Part shown: positions 10,705 through 20,268 of the stretch, in pieces
Numbering within the stretch: position 1 is the first letter of the stretch
Layout: every line of letters begins with the position of its first letter
From: Agrobacterium fabrum str. C58
Lineage (GTDB): Bacteria > Pseudomonadota > Alphaproteobacteria > Rhizobiales > Rhizobiaceae
Assembly (NCBI RefSeq): GCF_000092025.1
Contig: NC_003063.2
Coordinates: forward strand, 868,001 to 932,000
DNA: 64,000 nucleotides
Direction: 5' to 3'
The notes under the pieces: generated by a model
Database searches by the model: none
What the model was told of the DNA's origin: nothing
Seen by the model: only the letters and a program-made list of their open reading frames with translations
Position numbers and translations under genes: made by a program

Positions 10705-12789
10705 TCAGGCGAGACCGAGCGCCGTGACGGCGAGGTCGATGAGCTTGATGCCGATGAAGGGAACGATGATGCCGCCGAGGCCATAAATGACCAGATTGCG
10801 CGACAGGAGCGCGCCAGCGCCAATCGGACGGTATTTGACGCCCTTCAGCGACAACGGGATGAGCGCGATGATGATGAGTGCGTTGAAGATGATCGCCGAC
10901 AAAATGGCGCTCTGCGGCGTTGAAAGCCCCATCACATTCAAGACGCCAAGCTGCGGATACAGCGCCAGGAACATTGCCGGGATGATGGCGAAATATTTGG
11001 CGATATCGTTGGCGATGGAGAAGGTCGTCAGCGCACCGCGGGTCATCAGCAACTGCTTGCCGATTTCGACGATCTCGATGAGCTTGGTCGGATCGCTGTC
11101 GAGATCGACCATGTTGCCGGCTTCGCGGGCTGCGACCGTCCCGGTGTTCATGGCGACGCCGACATCGGCCTGCGCCAGCGCCGGCGCGTCGTTGGTGCCG
11201 TCGCCGCACATGGCGACAAGCTTGCCCTTGGCCTGCTCCTCGCGGATAAGTTCCAGCTTGTTTTCCGGCGTTGCCTGGGCAAGGAAATCATCGACGCCTG
11301 CCTCCGCTGCGATGGCGGCGGCGGTCATCGGATTGTCACCAGTAATCATCACGGTGCGGATGCCCATGCGCCGAAGCTCGGCGAAACGCTCCCGAATACC
11401 GCCCTTGACGATATCCTTCAGTTGCACCACGCCGAGCAGCTTGCCATCGCGCACCACCGCAAGCGGTGTGCCGCCGGCCTTGGCGATGTCTTCCGCTATT
11501 GCGCGGATAGCCCGCGTGGCATCCGTTTCAGTTTTGAGGGCAAGCGCCGCATTGCCATGTTGCAGAGCGCCGCCATCGACATAGGCAAGAACCGCATCAA
11601 CCGCGCCCTTGCGGATGGAGGCACCTTCAAAATCGACACCGCTCATGCGGGTCTGGGCGGTGAAGGGCACAAAAGTAGCGTGCAGCTTCTGCATATCCCG
11701 GGCACGGATTCCGTATTTTTCCTTGGCCAGAACCACGATGGAGCGGCCTTCCGGGGTTTCGTCGGCGAGCGAGGCGAGTTGGGCGGCATCGGCAAGTTCC
11801 TGCTCGGAGACGCCGGGAATGGGGCGGAGATCGGTCGCCTGCCGGTTGCCAAGCGTGATCGTGCCGGTCTTGTCGAGCAGAAGCGTATCCACGTCACCCG
11901 CCGCCTCGACGGCGCGGCCGGACATGGCGAGAACGTTGAAACGCACCAGACGGTCCATGCCGGCAATGCCGATGGCGGACAGAAGCGCGCCGATGGTGGT
12001 CGGGATAAGCGTGACGAACAGCGCCACCAGCACGATGATCGGGATGGAACCGCCGGCATAGGCCGCGAAACTTGGAATGGTCGCTGTGGCGAGAACGAAG
12101 ATCAGCGTCATACCGGCCAGCAGGATGTTGAGCGCGATCTCATTCGGTGTCTTCTGGCGCTCGGCACCTTCGACCAGCGAAATCATCCGATCAAGGAAGG
12201 TGGAGCCGGCAGCGGCGGTGATGCGAACGCGGATCCAGTCCGACAGAACCTGCGTGCCGCCGGTAACCGCCGAGCGGTCGCCGCCGGATTCGCGGATGAC
12301 GGGGGCGGATTCACCCGTGATCGCCGCCTCGTTGACGGAGGCGACACCCTCGATGACTTCACCGTCGGAGGGGATGATATCGCCTGCCTCGACAAGAACG
12401 ACATCGTTCACCTTCAGGCTGTCGCCCGCAACCATTTTATACTGGCTGCGATCATCGCTGTTCAGAAGTTTCGCCTGGGTTTCCGTGCGGGTCTTGCGCA
12501 GCGAATCCGCCTGCGCCTTGCCGCGCCCTTCGGCGACGGCTTCCGCGAAATTGGCAAACAGCACGGTGAACCAGAGCCAGAGATTGATCTGGAAGGAAAA
12601 GGCGAGATTGGCGCCGCCGGTGATGAGATCGCGGATGAACAGCACCGTTGTCAGCACCGACACCGTCGCAACGACGAACATGACGGGATTGCGCGCAAGC
12701 GTGCGCGGATTGAGCTTTTTGAATGCGTCGGCAATGGCCGGCACGAGAATGCGAGAATCGAGTATGCTCGCTTGTTTGGACTGGCTCAT
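10705..12789 (-). CDS. kdpB: K+-transporting P-type ATPase subunit KdpB
   Basis: KdpB is the catalytic P-type ATPase subunit of the high-affinity K+ uptake complex. The phosphorylated aspartate is D306 in [12 protein letters not shown]; other family motifs are TGESAPV (actuator), KGAVDA (nucleotide binding) and [18 protein letters not shown] (hinge). The frame is open to 12861, but the start is placed at the ATG at 12789. That ATG has GGAG 9 bases upstream, and it gives 694 residues, near the usual 680-700. The gene follows a small ORF that itself follows kdpA. Confidence 0.95.
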   Translation of the reverse strand: MSQSKQASILDSRILVPAIADAFKKLNPRTLARNPVMFVVATVSVLTTVLFIRDLITGGANLAFSFQINLWLWFTVLFANFAEAVAEGRGKAQADSLRKTRTETQAKLLNSDDRSQYKMVAGDSLKVNDVVLVEAGDIIPSDGEVIEGVASVNEAAITGESAPVIRESGGDRSAVTGGTQVLSDWIRVRITAAAGSTFLDRMISLVEGAERQKTPNEIALNILLAGMTLIFVLATATIPSFAAYAGGSIPIIVLVALFVTLIPTTIGALLSAIGIAGMDRLVRFNVLAMSGRAVEAAGDVDTLLLDKTGTITLGNRQATDLRPIPGVSEQELADAAQLASLADETPEGRSIVVLAKEKYGIRARDMQKLHATFVPFTAQTRMSGVDFEGASIRKGAVDAVLAYVDGGALQHGNAALALKTETDATRAIRAIAEDIAKAGGTPLAVVRDGKLLGVVQLKDIVKGGIRERFAELRRMGIRTVMITGDNPMTAAAIAAEAGVDDFLAQATPENKLELIREEQAKGKLVAMCGDGTNDAPALAQADVGVAMNTGTVAAREAGNMVDLDSDPTKLIEIVEIGKQLLMTRGALTTFSIANDIAKYFAIIPAMFLALYPQLGVLNVMGLSTPQSAILSAIIFNALIIIALIPLSLKGVKYRPIGAGALLSRNLVIYGLGGIIVPFIGIKLIDLAVTALGLA

Positions 12790-12832
12790 GAAGAGGCTCC
12801 AGCGTTTGAAACAGGGCGACCGATGAGGTCGA

Positions 12833-12997
12833 TCAGCCCGTGAGAACTTCGAGAGCGACAACGGCGGCGAACAGAGCCGCCATCATCGCAAGAATGAGAT
12901 TGGAGGCGTACCAGCCGCCGGGCGTGGCGCTCCCTTCAACGGCAGCGCCTTTGCGGGCGGGAACGATGCGGTTACGTCCAGATACGTCGTCATTCAT
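12833..12997 (-). CDS. Small single-span membrane protein inserted between kdpA and kdpB
   Basis: A 54-residue frame sits exactly between kdpA and kdpB, which are normally adjacent. The ATG is 9 bases after the kdpA stop with GAGGTG as ribosome site, and it ends 43 bases before kdpB. The first 30 residues are polar and basic. Residues about 32-51 are strongly hydrophobic ([20 protein letters not shown]), so one membrane helix is likely. I do not recognise a family. Its position, ribosome site and membrane character make it a candidate accessory peptide of the Kdp pump, by analogy with KdpF. That role is inference only. Confidence 0.65.
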   Translation of the reverse strand: MNDDVSGRNRIVPARKGAAVEGSATPGGWYASNLILAMMAALFAAVVALEVLTG

Positions 12998-13006
12998 GGC
13001 ATCACC

Positions 13007-14710
13007 TCAGAAGAGCTGGCCTGCCGCCATGACCAGGTGTTCGGCAACGGGGCCGAGCGCGAGTGCAGGCAGGAAGGTGAGACCGCCGACAATCAGGATC
13101 GTGCCGACAAGCAGGCCGACGAATAGCGGACCATCCGTCGGGAAGGTGCCTGCCGAGGCGGGAACGGTCTTCTTGGTGACCAGCGAGCCGGCGATGGCGA
13201 GTGCCGGGATGATGACCAGGAAACGCCCCATCAGCATGCCGAAACCCAGGGTGATATTGTACCAGGTGGTATTGCCGGTCAGACCGCCGAATGCCGAGCC
13301 GTTATTGGCCGCTGCCGAAGTGTAGGCATAGAGGATTTCGGAGAAACCATGCGGCCCGGCGGTTCCGATCGACGCCACCGCCGAGGGTAGAACCGTGGCC
13401 GTTGCCGTAAACGCCAGCATGGCAAGCGGCAGGCAGAGAATGGCCAGAACCGCCATCTTCATTTCCTTGGCTTCGATCTTCTTGCCGAGATATTCCGGCG
13501 TGCGGCCGACCATCAGCCCCGCAACGAAAATGGCGATGACGATGAACAGAAGAATGCCGTAGAAACCCGCGCCGACACCGCCCACGATCACTTCACCCAA
13601 CTGCATGTTGATGAGCGGGACGAGACCGCCAAGCGCCGTGAAACTGCCGTGCATGGCATTGACCGCGCCACAGGATGCAGCCGTGGTAATCACCGCAAAG
13701 AGCGACGAGAGCGCCACGCCGAAGCGGACCTCCTTGCCCTCCATGTTGCCACCAGCGAGACCAAAGCCGTGCATCAGCGGGTTTCCAGCCGCTTCCGCCC
13801 AATAGGTGACGGCGACGCCGGCGATGAACAGCACACCCATGGCGGCGAGGATTGCCCAGCCCTGGCGCTGGTTGCCGACCATGCGACCGAAAACATTGGT
13901 GAAGGCCGCACCTATCGCGAAGATCGACACCATCTGGATCATGTTGGAAATGGCGTCCGGGTTTTCGAAGGGATGCGCGGAATTGGCATTGAAGAAACCG
14001 CCGCCATTGGTGCCGAGCATCTTGATCGCCAGCTGCGACGCCACGGGGCCGACGGCAATCGTCTGCTGCGCGCCCTCCAGCGTCTGCGCCGTGATATAGG
14101 GCCCAAGCGTCTGCGGCACGCCGAGCCACACATAAACGAGCGTCAGCACGATGCAGAGCGGTAGAAGCACGTAGAGGGTGGAGCGGACCATATCGACCCA
14201 GAAATTGCCGATGGCCTTGCCGGAGGCACGCGAGAAAGCGCGGATGAGGCCGATCGCGATCGCCATACCCGTCGCGGCCGAAACGAAATTCTGCACGGTG
14301 AGACCGGACATCTGGGTCAAATAGGACAGGGTACTTTCCCCACCGTAATTCTGCCAGTTGGTATTGGTGACGAAGCTGACCGCCGTATTGAAGGACAATT
14401 CTGGCCCGACGGCCGGCATCGCCTGCGGATTATAGGGCATCACGGCCTGAAAGCGCATCAGCGCATAAAGCAGGGCAAACCCGAAAAGGTTGAAGAGGAG
14501 CATGGAGAACGCATAGGTCGTCCAGTGCTGCTCCTCGCGCTCGCTGGTGCCGGCAAGGGCGTAGAGACCGCGCTCGACGGGTGCGAGAACCGGCGACAGC
14601 AGGGTGCGTTCGCCATTAAAGACACGCGCCATGTAGAAGCCGAGCGGCTTCACCAGCGCAAAAACGATCCCGCAGAAAAGCAGGACCTGAAACCATCCAT
14701 TGAGGGTCAT
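13007..14710 (-). CDS. kdpA: K+-transporting ATPase subunit KdpA
   Basis: KdpA (567 residues) is the channel-like K+-binding subunit of the Kdp pump, related to the SKT family with four pore loops. Recognisable filter regions are [41 protein letters not shown] and NNGSAFGGL, spaced through about ten membrane segments. Length matches the family (about 557-570). The ATG has no strong Shine-Dalgarno and lies 134 bases after kdpF, an unusually long gap for this operon. Confidence 0.95.
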
Positions 14711-14844
14711 GGTATTGAACTTTCAATAAAGCACCGGGACCGAAAAGTGCCATACGGTTTTCGGATAATCCGAAGCTCAGACAGAAAGAGAGAGCGGCGG
14801 ATCCGATTCCGTTTATCTCCGCTGTTCGAACCGCTGCTTCCTGA

Positions 14845-14934
14845 TCAGAAGCGTTCGGGGCGAATGAGAGCGTAAGTGAGATAGGCGGCGACGAAGACGG
14901 TAACGGCACCGCTCAGGACATAATCGAATATCAT
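14845..14934 (-). CDS. kdpF: K+-transporting ATPase subunit KdpF
   Basis: A 29-codon ORF encodes one hydrophobic segment with the family's ending YALIRPERF (compare YxLL+PExF in other KdpF peptides). KdpF is a one-helix subunit that stabilises the KdpABC complex. The ATG follows GGAGGCCGCG. It lies 12 bases after another tiny membrane ORF and precedes kdpA. It is easily missed by gene finders because of its size. Confidence 0.88.
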   Translation of the reverse strand: MIFDYVLSGAVTVFVAAYLTYALIRPERF

Positions 14935-14946
14935 CGCGGCCTCCGT

Positions 14947-15030
14947 CTAAAGCCGGTCGCAGGCGCGCGTATAGGCAAAGCAGAGGGCGAAGAACACCGT
15001 CGCTGCGCCAATCAGAATAACGTCCATCAT
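14947..15030 (-). CDS. Tiny membrane peptide heading the kdp operon
   Basis: A 27-codon ORF starts MMDV, is hydrophobic to about residue 20, and ends in a charged tail AYTRACDRL. AGGAG lies 9 bases before the first of two ATGs. It ends 12 bases before kdpF, so it is the first gene of the operon. Comparable peptides ending in RxCxRL are, from memory, found just before kdpF in other bacteria, but I know no assigned function. A longer in-frame extension to 15183 exists but lacks a ribosome site and looks non-coding. Confidence 0.65.
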   Translation of the reverse strand: MMDVILIGAATVFFALCFAYTRACDRL

Positions 15031-15068
15031 CGATGAGACTCCTATTTCATCTGGGAGCCGGACAGGAA

Positions 15069-15100
15069 GAAAAGCGCCGTCATGTGGGACGCCGCTTTTC
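15069..15100 (-). promoter_or_regulatory. Stem-loop in the kdp leader
   Basis: GAAAAGCG and CGCTTTTC pair around an inner GTC/GAC pair, in the untranslated leader about 40 bases before the first kdp ORF. Read in the direction of transcription the stem ends in CTTTTCTT, so it looks like a weak intrinsic terminator or attenuator. No leader peptide or known riboswitch core is visible. Confidence 0.35.
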
Positions 15101-15195
15101 ATTCTTTCTGGCTGAGAAGGGAACACCATCCCTTCCCGAACAGAAGAATGCACCCGAACCGCATAAAGGTTCGAGACGGCCACCGATGGAATAAA

Positions 15196-15215
15196 ATAGG
15201 AATTCTATAGGAATT
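15196..15215 (-). promoter_or_regulatory. Tandem repeat upstream of kdp, candidate KdpE site
   Basis: ATAGGAATT occurs twice with an 11-bp period (15196-15204 and 15207-15215), one helical turn apart, in the AT-rich stretch upstream of the kdp operon. Tandem direct repeats at this spacing are typical of OmpR-family dimers such as KdpE. Assignment to KdpE is inferred from position. Confidence 0.4.
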
Positions 15216-15262
15216 TCGATGCCCGCAGAGACGCGCACCGTTTCCACGTCTTAATCCGCTTC

Positions 15263-16216
15263 TTAATGAGAGAGCGGCTCGCCAAAGGCGGATACGATGG
15301 TTTCGGCCGAACTGTTACTGGCGAGCAGCGCCGCCAGCAGAATGCGGGCCTGCCCCGGCCGAAGTGTGGATGAATGCACGGCACCCACAGCGACGAGATC
15401 ATGCCCGCCGCCGCCGCCGCCATAACTTGCAACCAGCAGGCCTTCCGGCACACGGCTGGAAACCACGACCGGAACGCGGCGCTCTGCGCAGCGCTTCACC
15501 GCTTCAGCGATGAGAGGGTTGGCATTGCCGGAACCGAGTGCAGCAAGCACGATACCTTTTGCACCCGCTGCAAGGCTGGCATCGATATGGGTCGCGTCAC
15601 AACCGGGATGAATGGCGACGATATCAACCCTGATGTCCGTGACGGGAGCAGCAAGTTTCGGCGCTGCGGCCTGGACCTGCGGTCGCGCCGAACGGAAGGC
15701 GTCCGCCGCATCCGCACTCAGCTTGTAAAGCCCCCACGCCGGCAGACAGCGGCCACCGAAGGAAAGCAGCACACCCTTTTCAGCATTCCGCTGATCGAGC
15801 GCTGTTTCTATGGCCCGGGCCAGATTGGCCGGTCCGTCCGCTTGCCTGTGGTCCGCCGTAAATTGCGCGCCGGTGAAGACCACGGGCTTGGGAAGGGCGT
15901 GCTGCAGATGGACGAGCAGCGACGATTCTTCCATCGCATCGGTTCCATGCAGAACGACGATGCCCGCCACGGCGGGATCGCTGAGTTCGATGCCAACGGC
16001 ATCGCTGATGCGCTGCATGTTAGCCAAGGTCAGGCTGGACGAATCCTTCGCCATCAGATCGACGGGCTTCAGCCGTGCATTGACCTGCGGAACCAGCGCC
16101 AGCAGATCCTCGCCGGAAAGGCTGGGGGTGCTGGCGCCATCGGCGCCCCGCCGGCTGGCAATGGTGCCACCGGTGGCGATGACCGCCACCAGCGGGGCTG
16201 TACCCTGCCCACTCAA
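15263..16216 (-). CDS. ansA: L-asparaginase (class 1)
   Basis: This 317-residue amidohydrolase converts asparagine to aspartate and ammonia. It has both active-site signatures: [10 protein letters not shown] with nucleophile T15, and [12 protein letters not shown] with the second Thr-Asp pair. No signal peptide is seen, so it should be cytoplasmic. The start is a TTG whose bases overlap the permease stop (TTGA), with GGGAG 7 bases upstream, so it is translationally coupled. It is second in a permease-asparaginase operon; the product aspartate would feed the divergent aspartase. The Rhizobium etli ans operon has the same logic but, as I recall, an unrelated asparaginase type. Confidence 0.9.
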   Translation of the reverse strand: MSGQGTAPLVAVIATGGTIASRRGADGASTPSLSGEDLLALVPQVNARLKPVDLMAKDSSSLTLANMQRISDAVGIELSDPAVAGIVVLHGTDAMEESSLLVHLQHALPKPVVFTGAQFTADHRQADGPANLARAIETALDQRNAEKGVLLSFGGRCLPAWGLYKLSADAADAFRSARPQVQAAAPKLAAPVTDIRVDIVAIHPGCDATHIDASLAAGAKGIVLAALGSGNANPLIAEAVKRCAERRVPVVVSSRVPEGLLVASYGGGGGGHDLVAVGAVHSSTLRPGQARILLAALLASNSSAETIVSAFGEPLSH

Positions 16217-17670
16217 TGCGACACTCCCGATCCTGCCCGTTCAGCGGCCAGTCGATAGATACGGTCGCGCAGCAGATACCAGCCGATGACCAGAGCCGGT
16301 ATGATGACGATCAGCGAGGCGATCGTCCACGAGCCGACGGGATAATCGAAGGCCATCAGCACCAGCACGCCGAACAGGAAGATGAGCGTGAGGATGCCGG
16401 TATAGGGCGCGCCGAACATGCGGAAATCCGGACGCACGATCTCGCCGCGCTGAGACAGCTGCCAGAGCTTCAGCTGGCAGAGCACGATGACGGCCCATGC
16501 GCAGATGATGCCGAGCGCCGAAAGGTTGAGCGCGATCTCGAAGGCGGAGGAGGGAACGACCGCGTTCAAGGCCACGCCGAGAACCGTGACAACAGCGGTG
16601 ACCGCAATGCCGCCATAGGGCACACCGTTCTTGTTCATCTTCGCGAGCGCTGCCGGCGCCGAGCCGGAGACCGCCATGGAGTGGAGAATGCGACCAGTGG
16701 AATAAAGGCCGGCATTGAGCGAGGACAATACGGCGGTCAGAACCACGAGGTTCATGATCACGTCAGCGCCCTCTACACCGATGGAGCCGAAGAAGGTGAC
16801 GAAGGGGCTCTCCCCCGCTTTGTAGGCGGTGTAGGGCAGAAGCAGCGTGAAAAGTAGCACGGAGCCGACGTAAAAGACGACGAGGCGCAGAACCACGGCG
16901 CGGATGGCGCGCGGCATGACCTTGCGCGGGTCTTCGGTTTCGCCGGCAGCCGTGCCGATCAGCTCGATCGAGGCATAAGCGAAAACAACACCCTGTATGA
17001 TCACGAAGGCGGGAAGAATGCCGTTCGGGAAAAAGCCACCATTGTCCGTAATCAGGCTGAAGCCGGTGACATGGCCTTCAATGGGCGTGCCGAAAATAAC
17101 GAAATAGACGCCAACGACGAGGAAAATGGCGAGAGCCAGAACCTTGATCAGGCTGAACCAGAACTCCAGTTCGCCGAAGACCTTCACCGACAGCATGTTC
17201 ATCGCCAGCACGACCACGAGCGCGGTCATGGCGAATACCCACTGATCAATGCCTGCAAGCCACGGAACATATTGCTTGAAGAAATTCATGTAGAGCGCGA
17301 CGGCGGTCACATCAGCCACCGAGGTCATGGCCCAGTTCAGCCAATACATCCAGCCGGCCGCAAAGGCCATTTTCTCGCCGTAGAATTCACGGGCGTAGGA
17401 GACGAAGGAACCGGAGCTCGGGCGATGCATGATCAGCTCGCCGAGCGCGCGCAGCACCAGAAACGCAAAAAAACCGCAGAGCGCATAAACGAAAACCAGC
17501 GCCGGGCCTGCCTGCGCGAGACGCCCACCGGCACCCAGAAAGAGCCCCGTGCCGATGGCGCCACCGATGGCGATCATCTGGATTTGGCGCGGCTTCAGGG
17601 CTTTATGGTAACCGAGATCCTCTTCGACGAAGACCTCACGTTCGGCGGGTGCCGTTTTTCCAGAATGCAT
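16213..17670 (-). CDS. ansP: L-asparagine permease (APC family)
   Basis: This 485-residue amino acid/proton symporter has twelve predicted membrane helices. The N-terminal signature is [20 protein letters not shown], followed by [17 protein letters not shown], typical of the AAT/AnsP group. Specificity for asparagine is inferred from coupling to the asparaginase gene (4-base overlap) and the divergent aspartase. The promoter should lie in 17671-17940, where two copies of a probable operator are found. Confidence 0.85.
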   Translation of the reverse strand: MHSGKTAPAEREVFVEEDLGYHKALKPRQIQMIAIGGAIGTGLFLGAGGRLAQAGPALVFVYALCGFFAFLVLRALGELIMHRPSSGSFVSYAREFYGEKMAFAAGWMYWLNWAMTSVADVTAVALYMNFFKQYVPWLAGIDQWVFAMTALVVVLAMNMLSVKVFGELEFWFSLIKVLALAIFLVVGVYFVIFGTPIEGHVTGFSLITDNGGFFPNGILPAFVIIQGVVFAYASIELIGTAAGETEDPRKVMPRAIRAVVLRLVVFYVGSVLLFTLLLPYTAYKAGESPFVTFFGSIGVEGADVIMNLVVLTAVLSSLNAGLYSTGRILHSMAVSGSAPAALAKMNKNGVPYGGIAVTAVVTVLGVALNAVVPSSAFEIALNLSALGIICAWAVIVLCQLKLWQLSQRGEIVRPDFRMFGAPYTGILTLIFLFGVLVLMAFDYPVGSWTIASLIVIIPALVIGWYLLRDRIYRLAAERAGSGVSH

Positions 17671-17775
17671 GGATTTATCCTCCCGATAAAACGCTTGTAA
17701 TCGGCAATAAGCCGGAAATCAAAGTGGAACTGGCGTCGTCCCCAAGGCTGGAAATATGGCCAGCGAATGCATGCA

Positions 17776-17798
17776 CGCTGTAAAGCTGCATGACAGAT
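17776..17798. promoter_or_regulatory. Operator copy 1 (probable GntR site) in the ansP/aspA gap
   Basis: On the minus strand this reads ATCTGT, four variable bases, then CAGCTTTACAG. It matches operator copy 2 at 17886-17908 over most of 23 positions, including the run CAGCTTTACAG. It sits about 105 bases before the ansP start, suitable for repressing ansP-ansA. Confidence 0.55.
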
Positions 17799-17885
17799 TT
17801 TCGCCCTCATAATGGCAGATAATGCCGTTCGTCAAGGGTATTCGATATGATTGACCTTCTCCTCCACCACGATTAAGGTCGAAAA

Positions 17886-17908
17886 ATCTGTAAGACAGCT
17901 TTACAGAT
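17886..17908. promoter_or_regulatory. Operator copy 2 (palindrome) before aspA
   Basis: ATCTGTAA and TTACAGAT form a perfect 8-bp inverted repeat with a 7-base spacer, 33 bases before the aspA start. It is near-identical to the copy at 17776-17798. The likely ligand is the GntR-family protein encoded at 19343-20059. Confidence 0.6.
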
Positions 17909-17940
17909 ATTACAACACTTAAAAGCCAGTGGAGGAAAAA

Positions 17941-19374
17941 GTGAGTGTGACGCGCAGGGAGCATGATTTGCTCGGGACGAAGGAAATTCCGGCTGATGTC
18001 TATTGGGGCGTGCACACCGCGCGCGCCGTGGAAAACTTCAAGATCACCGGGGTAACCATTGGCCATAACCCTTATCTCGTCAGGGGACTGGCCTATGTGA
18101 AGGAGGCAGCCGCACGCGCAAATCACGAACTCGGCCTGCTCGACAAGGAGCGCATGGAAGCGATCGCGGAAGCCTGCCGCGAAATCCGCGCCGGCGCGCT
18201 GCACGAGCAATTCGTGGTCGACGAGATCCAGGGGGGAGCCGGCACTTCCACTAACATGAACGCCAACGAGGTCATTTCCAACCGTGCGCTGGAACTGCTC
18301 GGCCACGAAAAAGGCGATTATTCCCGTCTTCACCCGAATGACCATGTCAATCTCAGCCAGTCCACCAACGACGCCTATCCAACGGCGATCAATGTCGGGC
18401 TGATCGAGGCGATCGACGATCTGGCGGTCTCCATGGGCGTGCTGAAAGACGCTTTCGACCGCAAGGCGCAGGAATTTGCCGGCTTCATCAAGATCGGTCG
18501 CACCCAGCTGCAGGATGCCGTGCCGATGACGCTCGGCCAGGAATTCCGCACTTTCGTGGTGATGCTCGGCGAAGATCAGGCTCGCCTGATCGAATCCGCC
18601 GCACTGCTGCACGAAATCAATCTCGGCGCCACCGCCATCGGCACCGGTCTCAATGCGCCGCGCGGTTATGCCGAGCTTGCCTGCCAGCATCTGGCTAAGC
18701 TGACCGGACGGCCACTGGTGACGGCAGCAGACCTGATCGAAGCCACACAGGATCCCGGTGCCTTCGTGCACCTTTCCGGCGTGCTGAAGCGCGTTGCCGT
18801 CAAGCTGTCCAAGACCTGCAACGACCTTCGCCTGCTCTCCTCCGGTCCGCGCGCCGGCATCGGCGAGATCACCCTGCCCTCCGTTCAGGCGGGTTCCAGC
18901 ATCATGCCTGGCAAGATCAACCCGGTCATTCCCGAAGTGGTCAACCAGGTCGCCTATGCGGTGATCGGCAACGACATCACCATCACCATGGCGGCCGAAG
19001 CCGGGCAGCTGCAATTGAACGCCTTTGAACCCATCATCGTGCGGGCATTGTCGCAGAGCATCAGCCAGCTCAGCGCCGCCTGCCGCACATTGGCGGAACG
19101 CTGCGTTGAGGGCATCGTCGCAAACCCCGGCATCATGGCGCAGCGCGTGGAAGAATCGATCGGTCTCGCCACCGCGCTCAATCCGCTGATCGGTTATTAC
19201 GCCGCGACGGAAGTGGCGAAGGAAGCGCTTGCCAGCGGCCGCACCGTGCCGCAGGTCGTTCTGGAACGGGGTTATCTGACGGAAACGCAATTGCAGCAGG
19301 CGCTCAGCCCGCGTCATCTTGCCAACCTGCCCGCGGTTACCGTTACGGCTGGCGAAGCCGATCTTCGCCGATGA
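17941..19374 (+). CDS. aspA: Aspartate ammonia-lyase (aspartase)
   Basis: This 477-residue member of the fumarase/aspartase superfamily deaminates aspartate to fumarate. The signature GSSIMPGKINPV is at residues 318-329 on the mobile loop that carries the catalytic serine. The N-terminal EHDLLGTKEIPADVYWGVHT and the SQSTNDAYPTA motif fit aspartase better than fumarase. The frame is open from GTG 17929, but GGAGG at 17931-17935 would lie inside the gene. The GTG at 17941 follows it at ideal spacing and gives the usual length (E. coli 478). It diverges from ansP and overlaps the end of the convergent GntR gene by 32 bases. Confidence 0.93.
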   Translation: MSVTRREHDLLGTKEIPADVYWGVHTARAVENFKITGVTIGHNPYLVRGLAYVKEAAARANHELGLLDKERMEAIAEACREIRAGALHEQFVVDEIQGGAGTSTNMNANEVISNRALELLGHEKGDYSRLHPNDHVNLSQSTNDAYPTAINVGLIEAIDDLAVSMGVLKDAFDRKAQEFAGFIKIGRTQLQDAVPMTLGQEFRTFVVMLGEDQARLIESAALLHEINLGATAIGTGLNAPRGYAELACQHLAKLTGRPLVTAADLIEATQDPGAFVHLSGVLKRVAVKLSKTCNDLRLLSSGPRAGIGEITLPSVQAGSSIMPGKINPVIPEVVNQVAYAVIGNDITITMAAEAGQLQLNAFEPIIVRALSQSISQLSAACRTLAERCVEGIVANPGIMAQRVEESIGLATALNPLIGYYAATEVAKEALASGRTVPQVVLERGYLTETQLQQALSPRHLANLPAVTVTAGEADLRR

Positions 19375-20059
19375 TCGTCGTCACCACCTGCTTCACCTGG
19401 CCGAGGTGAAGCTCCATCGCCTCACGCGCCTCGGGTGCTGAATTCCGCCGGATCGCCTCGACGATCCGGCGGTGCTCGAAATTCGAGGCGACACGGCGGC
19501 CCGCCATCAGATTGACCATCTCGGACTGCTGGGAAAGCGCTTCGCGGGCATCGGCCACCACCTTGGCGAATAGTCCATTGGCCGAAGCTTCCGCGATGGC
19601 GCAGTGAAATTGCCCGTCGAGCAACACCCAGGGATGCGGCCTCTCTTCAGCGTCCATCCGGTCGCAGAGGTCCAGCAGGGCGGCCAGTTGCGCATCCGTG
19701 CGCCTCACTGCCGCCCAGCCGGCGGCCGGCACTTCGATGAATGGCCGGGCCTCGATCAGATCGCGGGCGGAATAGGCGCCATAATTCAATTCGGACGGCG
19801 GTGTCGGCGTCATCACATAGGTGCCGCTGCCGGTGCGGGTCTGTGTCAGTCCCAGGGTCTGAAGCGAGCGCAGCGCTTCGCGGATGATCGGCCGGCTGAC
19901 ACCATATCGCACCGCCAGATTGGACTCGGCAGGCAGCCGGGTACCGACCGCAAGCTGACCCGAGGTGATGGCGGAACGGATATCATCGAACACCGCTTCC
20001 GCGGCATTCTTGCGATTGATCGGCTGTGCCTCCGTTAGCCAATCCGACAACCCGCCCAT
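19343..20059 (-). CDS. FadR-type GntR regulator of the asparagine locus
   Basis: This 238-residue GntR/FCD regulator has a winged helix at about 15-85 (SGQLAVGTRLPAESNLAVRY, VSRPIIREALRSL) and an all-helical FCD ligand domain with metal-site histidines in DGQFHCAIA and HRRIVEAI. The ATG at 20059 follows GGAGGG at 7 bases; an upstream GTG (20077) lies before that site and is less likely. It converges on aspA. By position it is a counterpart of rhizobial AnsR, controlling ansPA and aspA through the paired operators at 17776 and 17886. The ligand (asparagine or aspartate) is inferred. Confidence 0.8.
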   Translation of the reverse strand: MGGLSDWLTEAQPINRKNAAEAVFDDIRSAITSGQLAVGTRLPAESNLAVRYGVSRPIIREALRSLQTLGLTQTRTGSGTYVMTPTPPSELNYGAYSARDLIEARPFIEVPAAGWAAVRRTDAQLAALLDLCDRMDAEERPHPWVLLDGQFHCAIAEASANGLFAKVVADAREALSQQSEMVNLMAGRRVASNFEHRRIVEAIRRNSAPEAREAMELHLGQVKQVVTTIIGEDRLRQP

Positions 20060-20268
20060 CTTCAAACCCTCCGGCACCCCAATGTGATCCGCAATATCAG
20101 CGACATACGGATTCGATATGCAAGATCACGCGGCTGTCTGAAAACGAAAGGACGGCCGCCGCTCTCGCAGCTAAGCCGACCTTCCTAACATTATCCTGCC
20201 CATGGGAACAACGACGGCGGATATTTTTATGGGAGTGAGGACGTGATGCCCTCACACCGTTTCGGATA

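Noticed and set aside
11422-12843. A 473-codon frame antisense to kdpB
   Set aside because: kdpB has every catalytic motif; the antisense frame has none and no ribosome site.
14616-14909. 97-codon minus-strand frame overlapping kdpF and the kdpA start
   Set aside because: It is in a different frame from both real genes and conflicts with them; no motif or ribosome site.
17719-19317. A 532-codon open frame antisense to aspA
   Set aside because: It lies fully opposite a well-identified gene, has no family resemblance and low-complexity Gly/Arg/His composition. This is typical of antisense frames in high-GC DNA.
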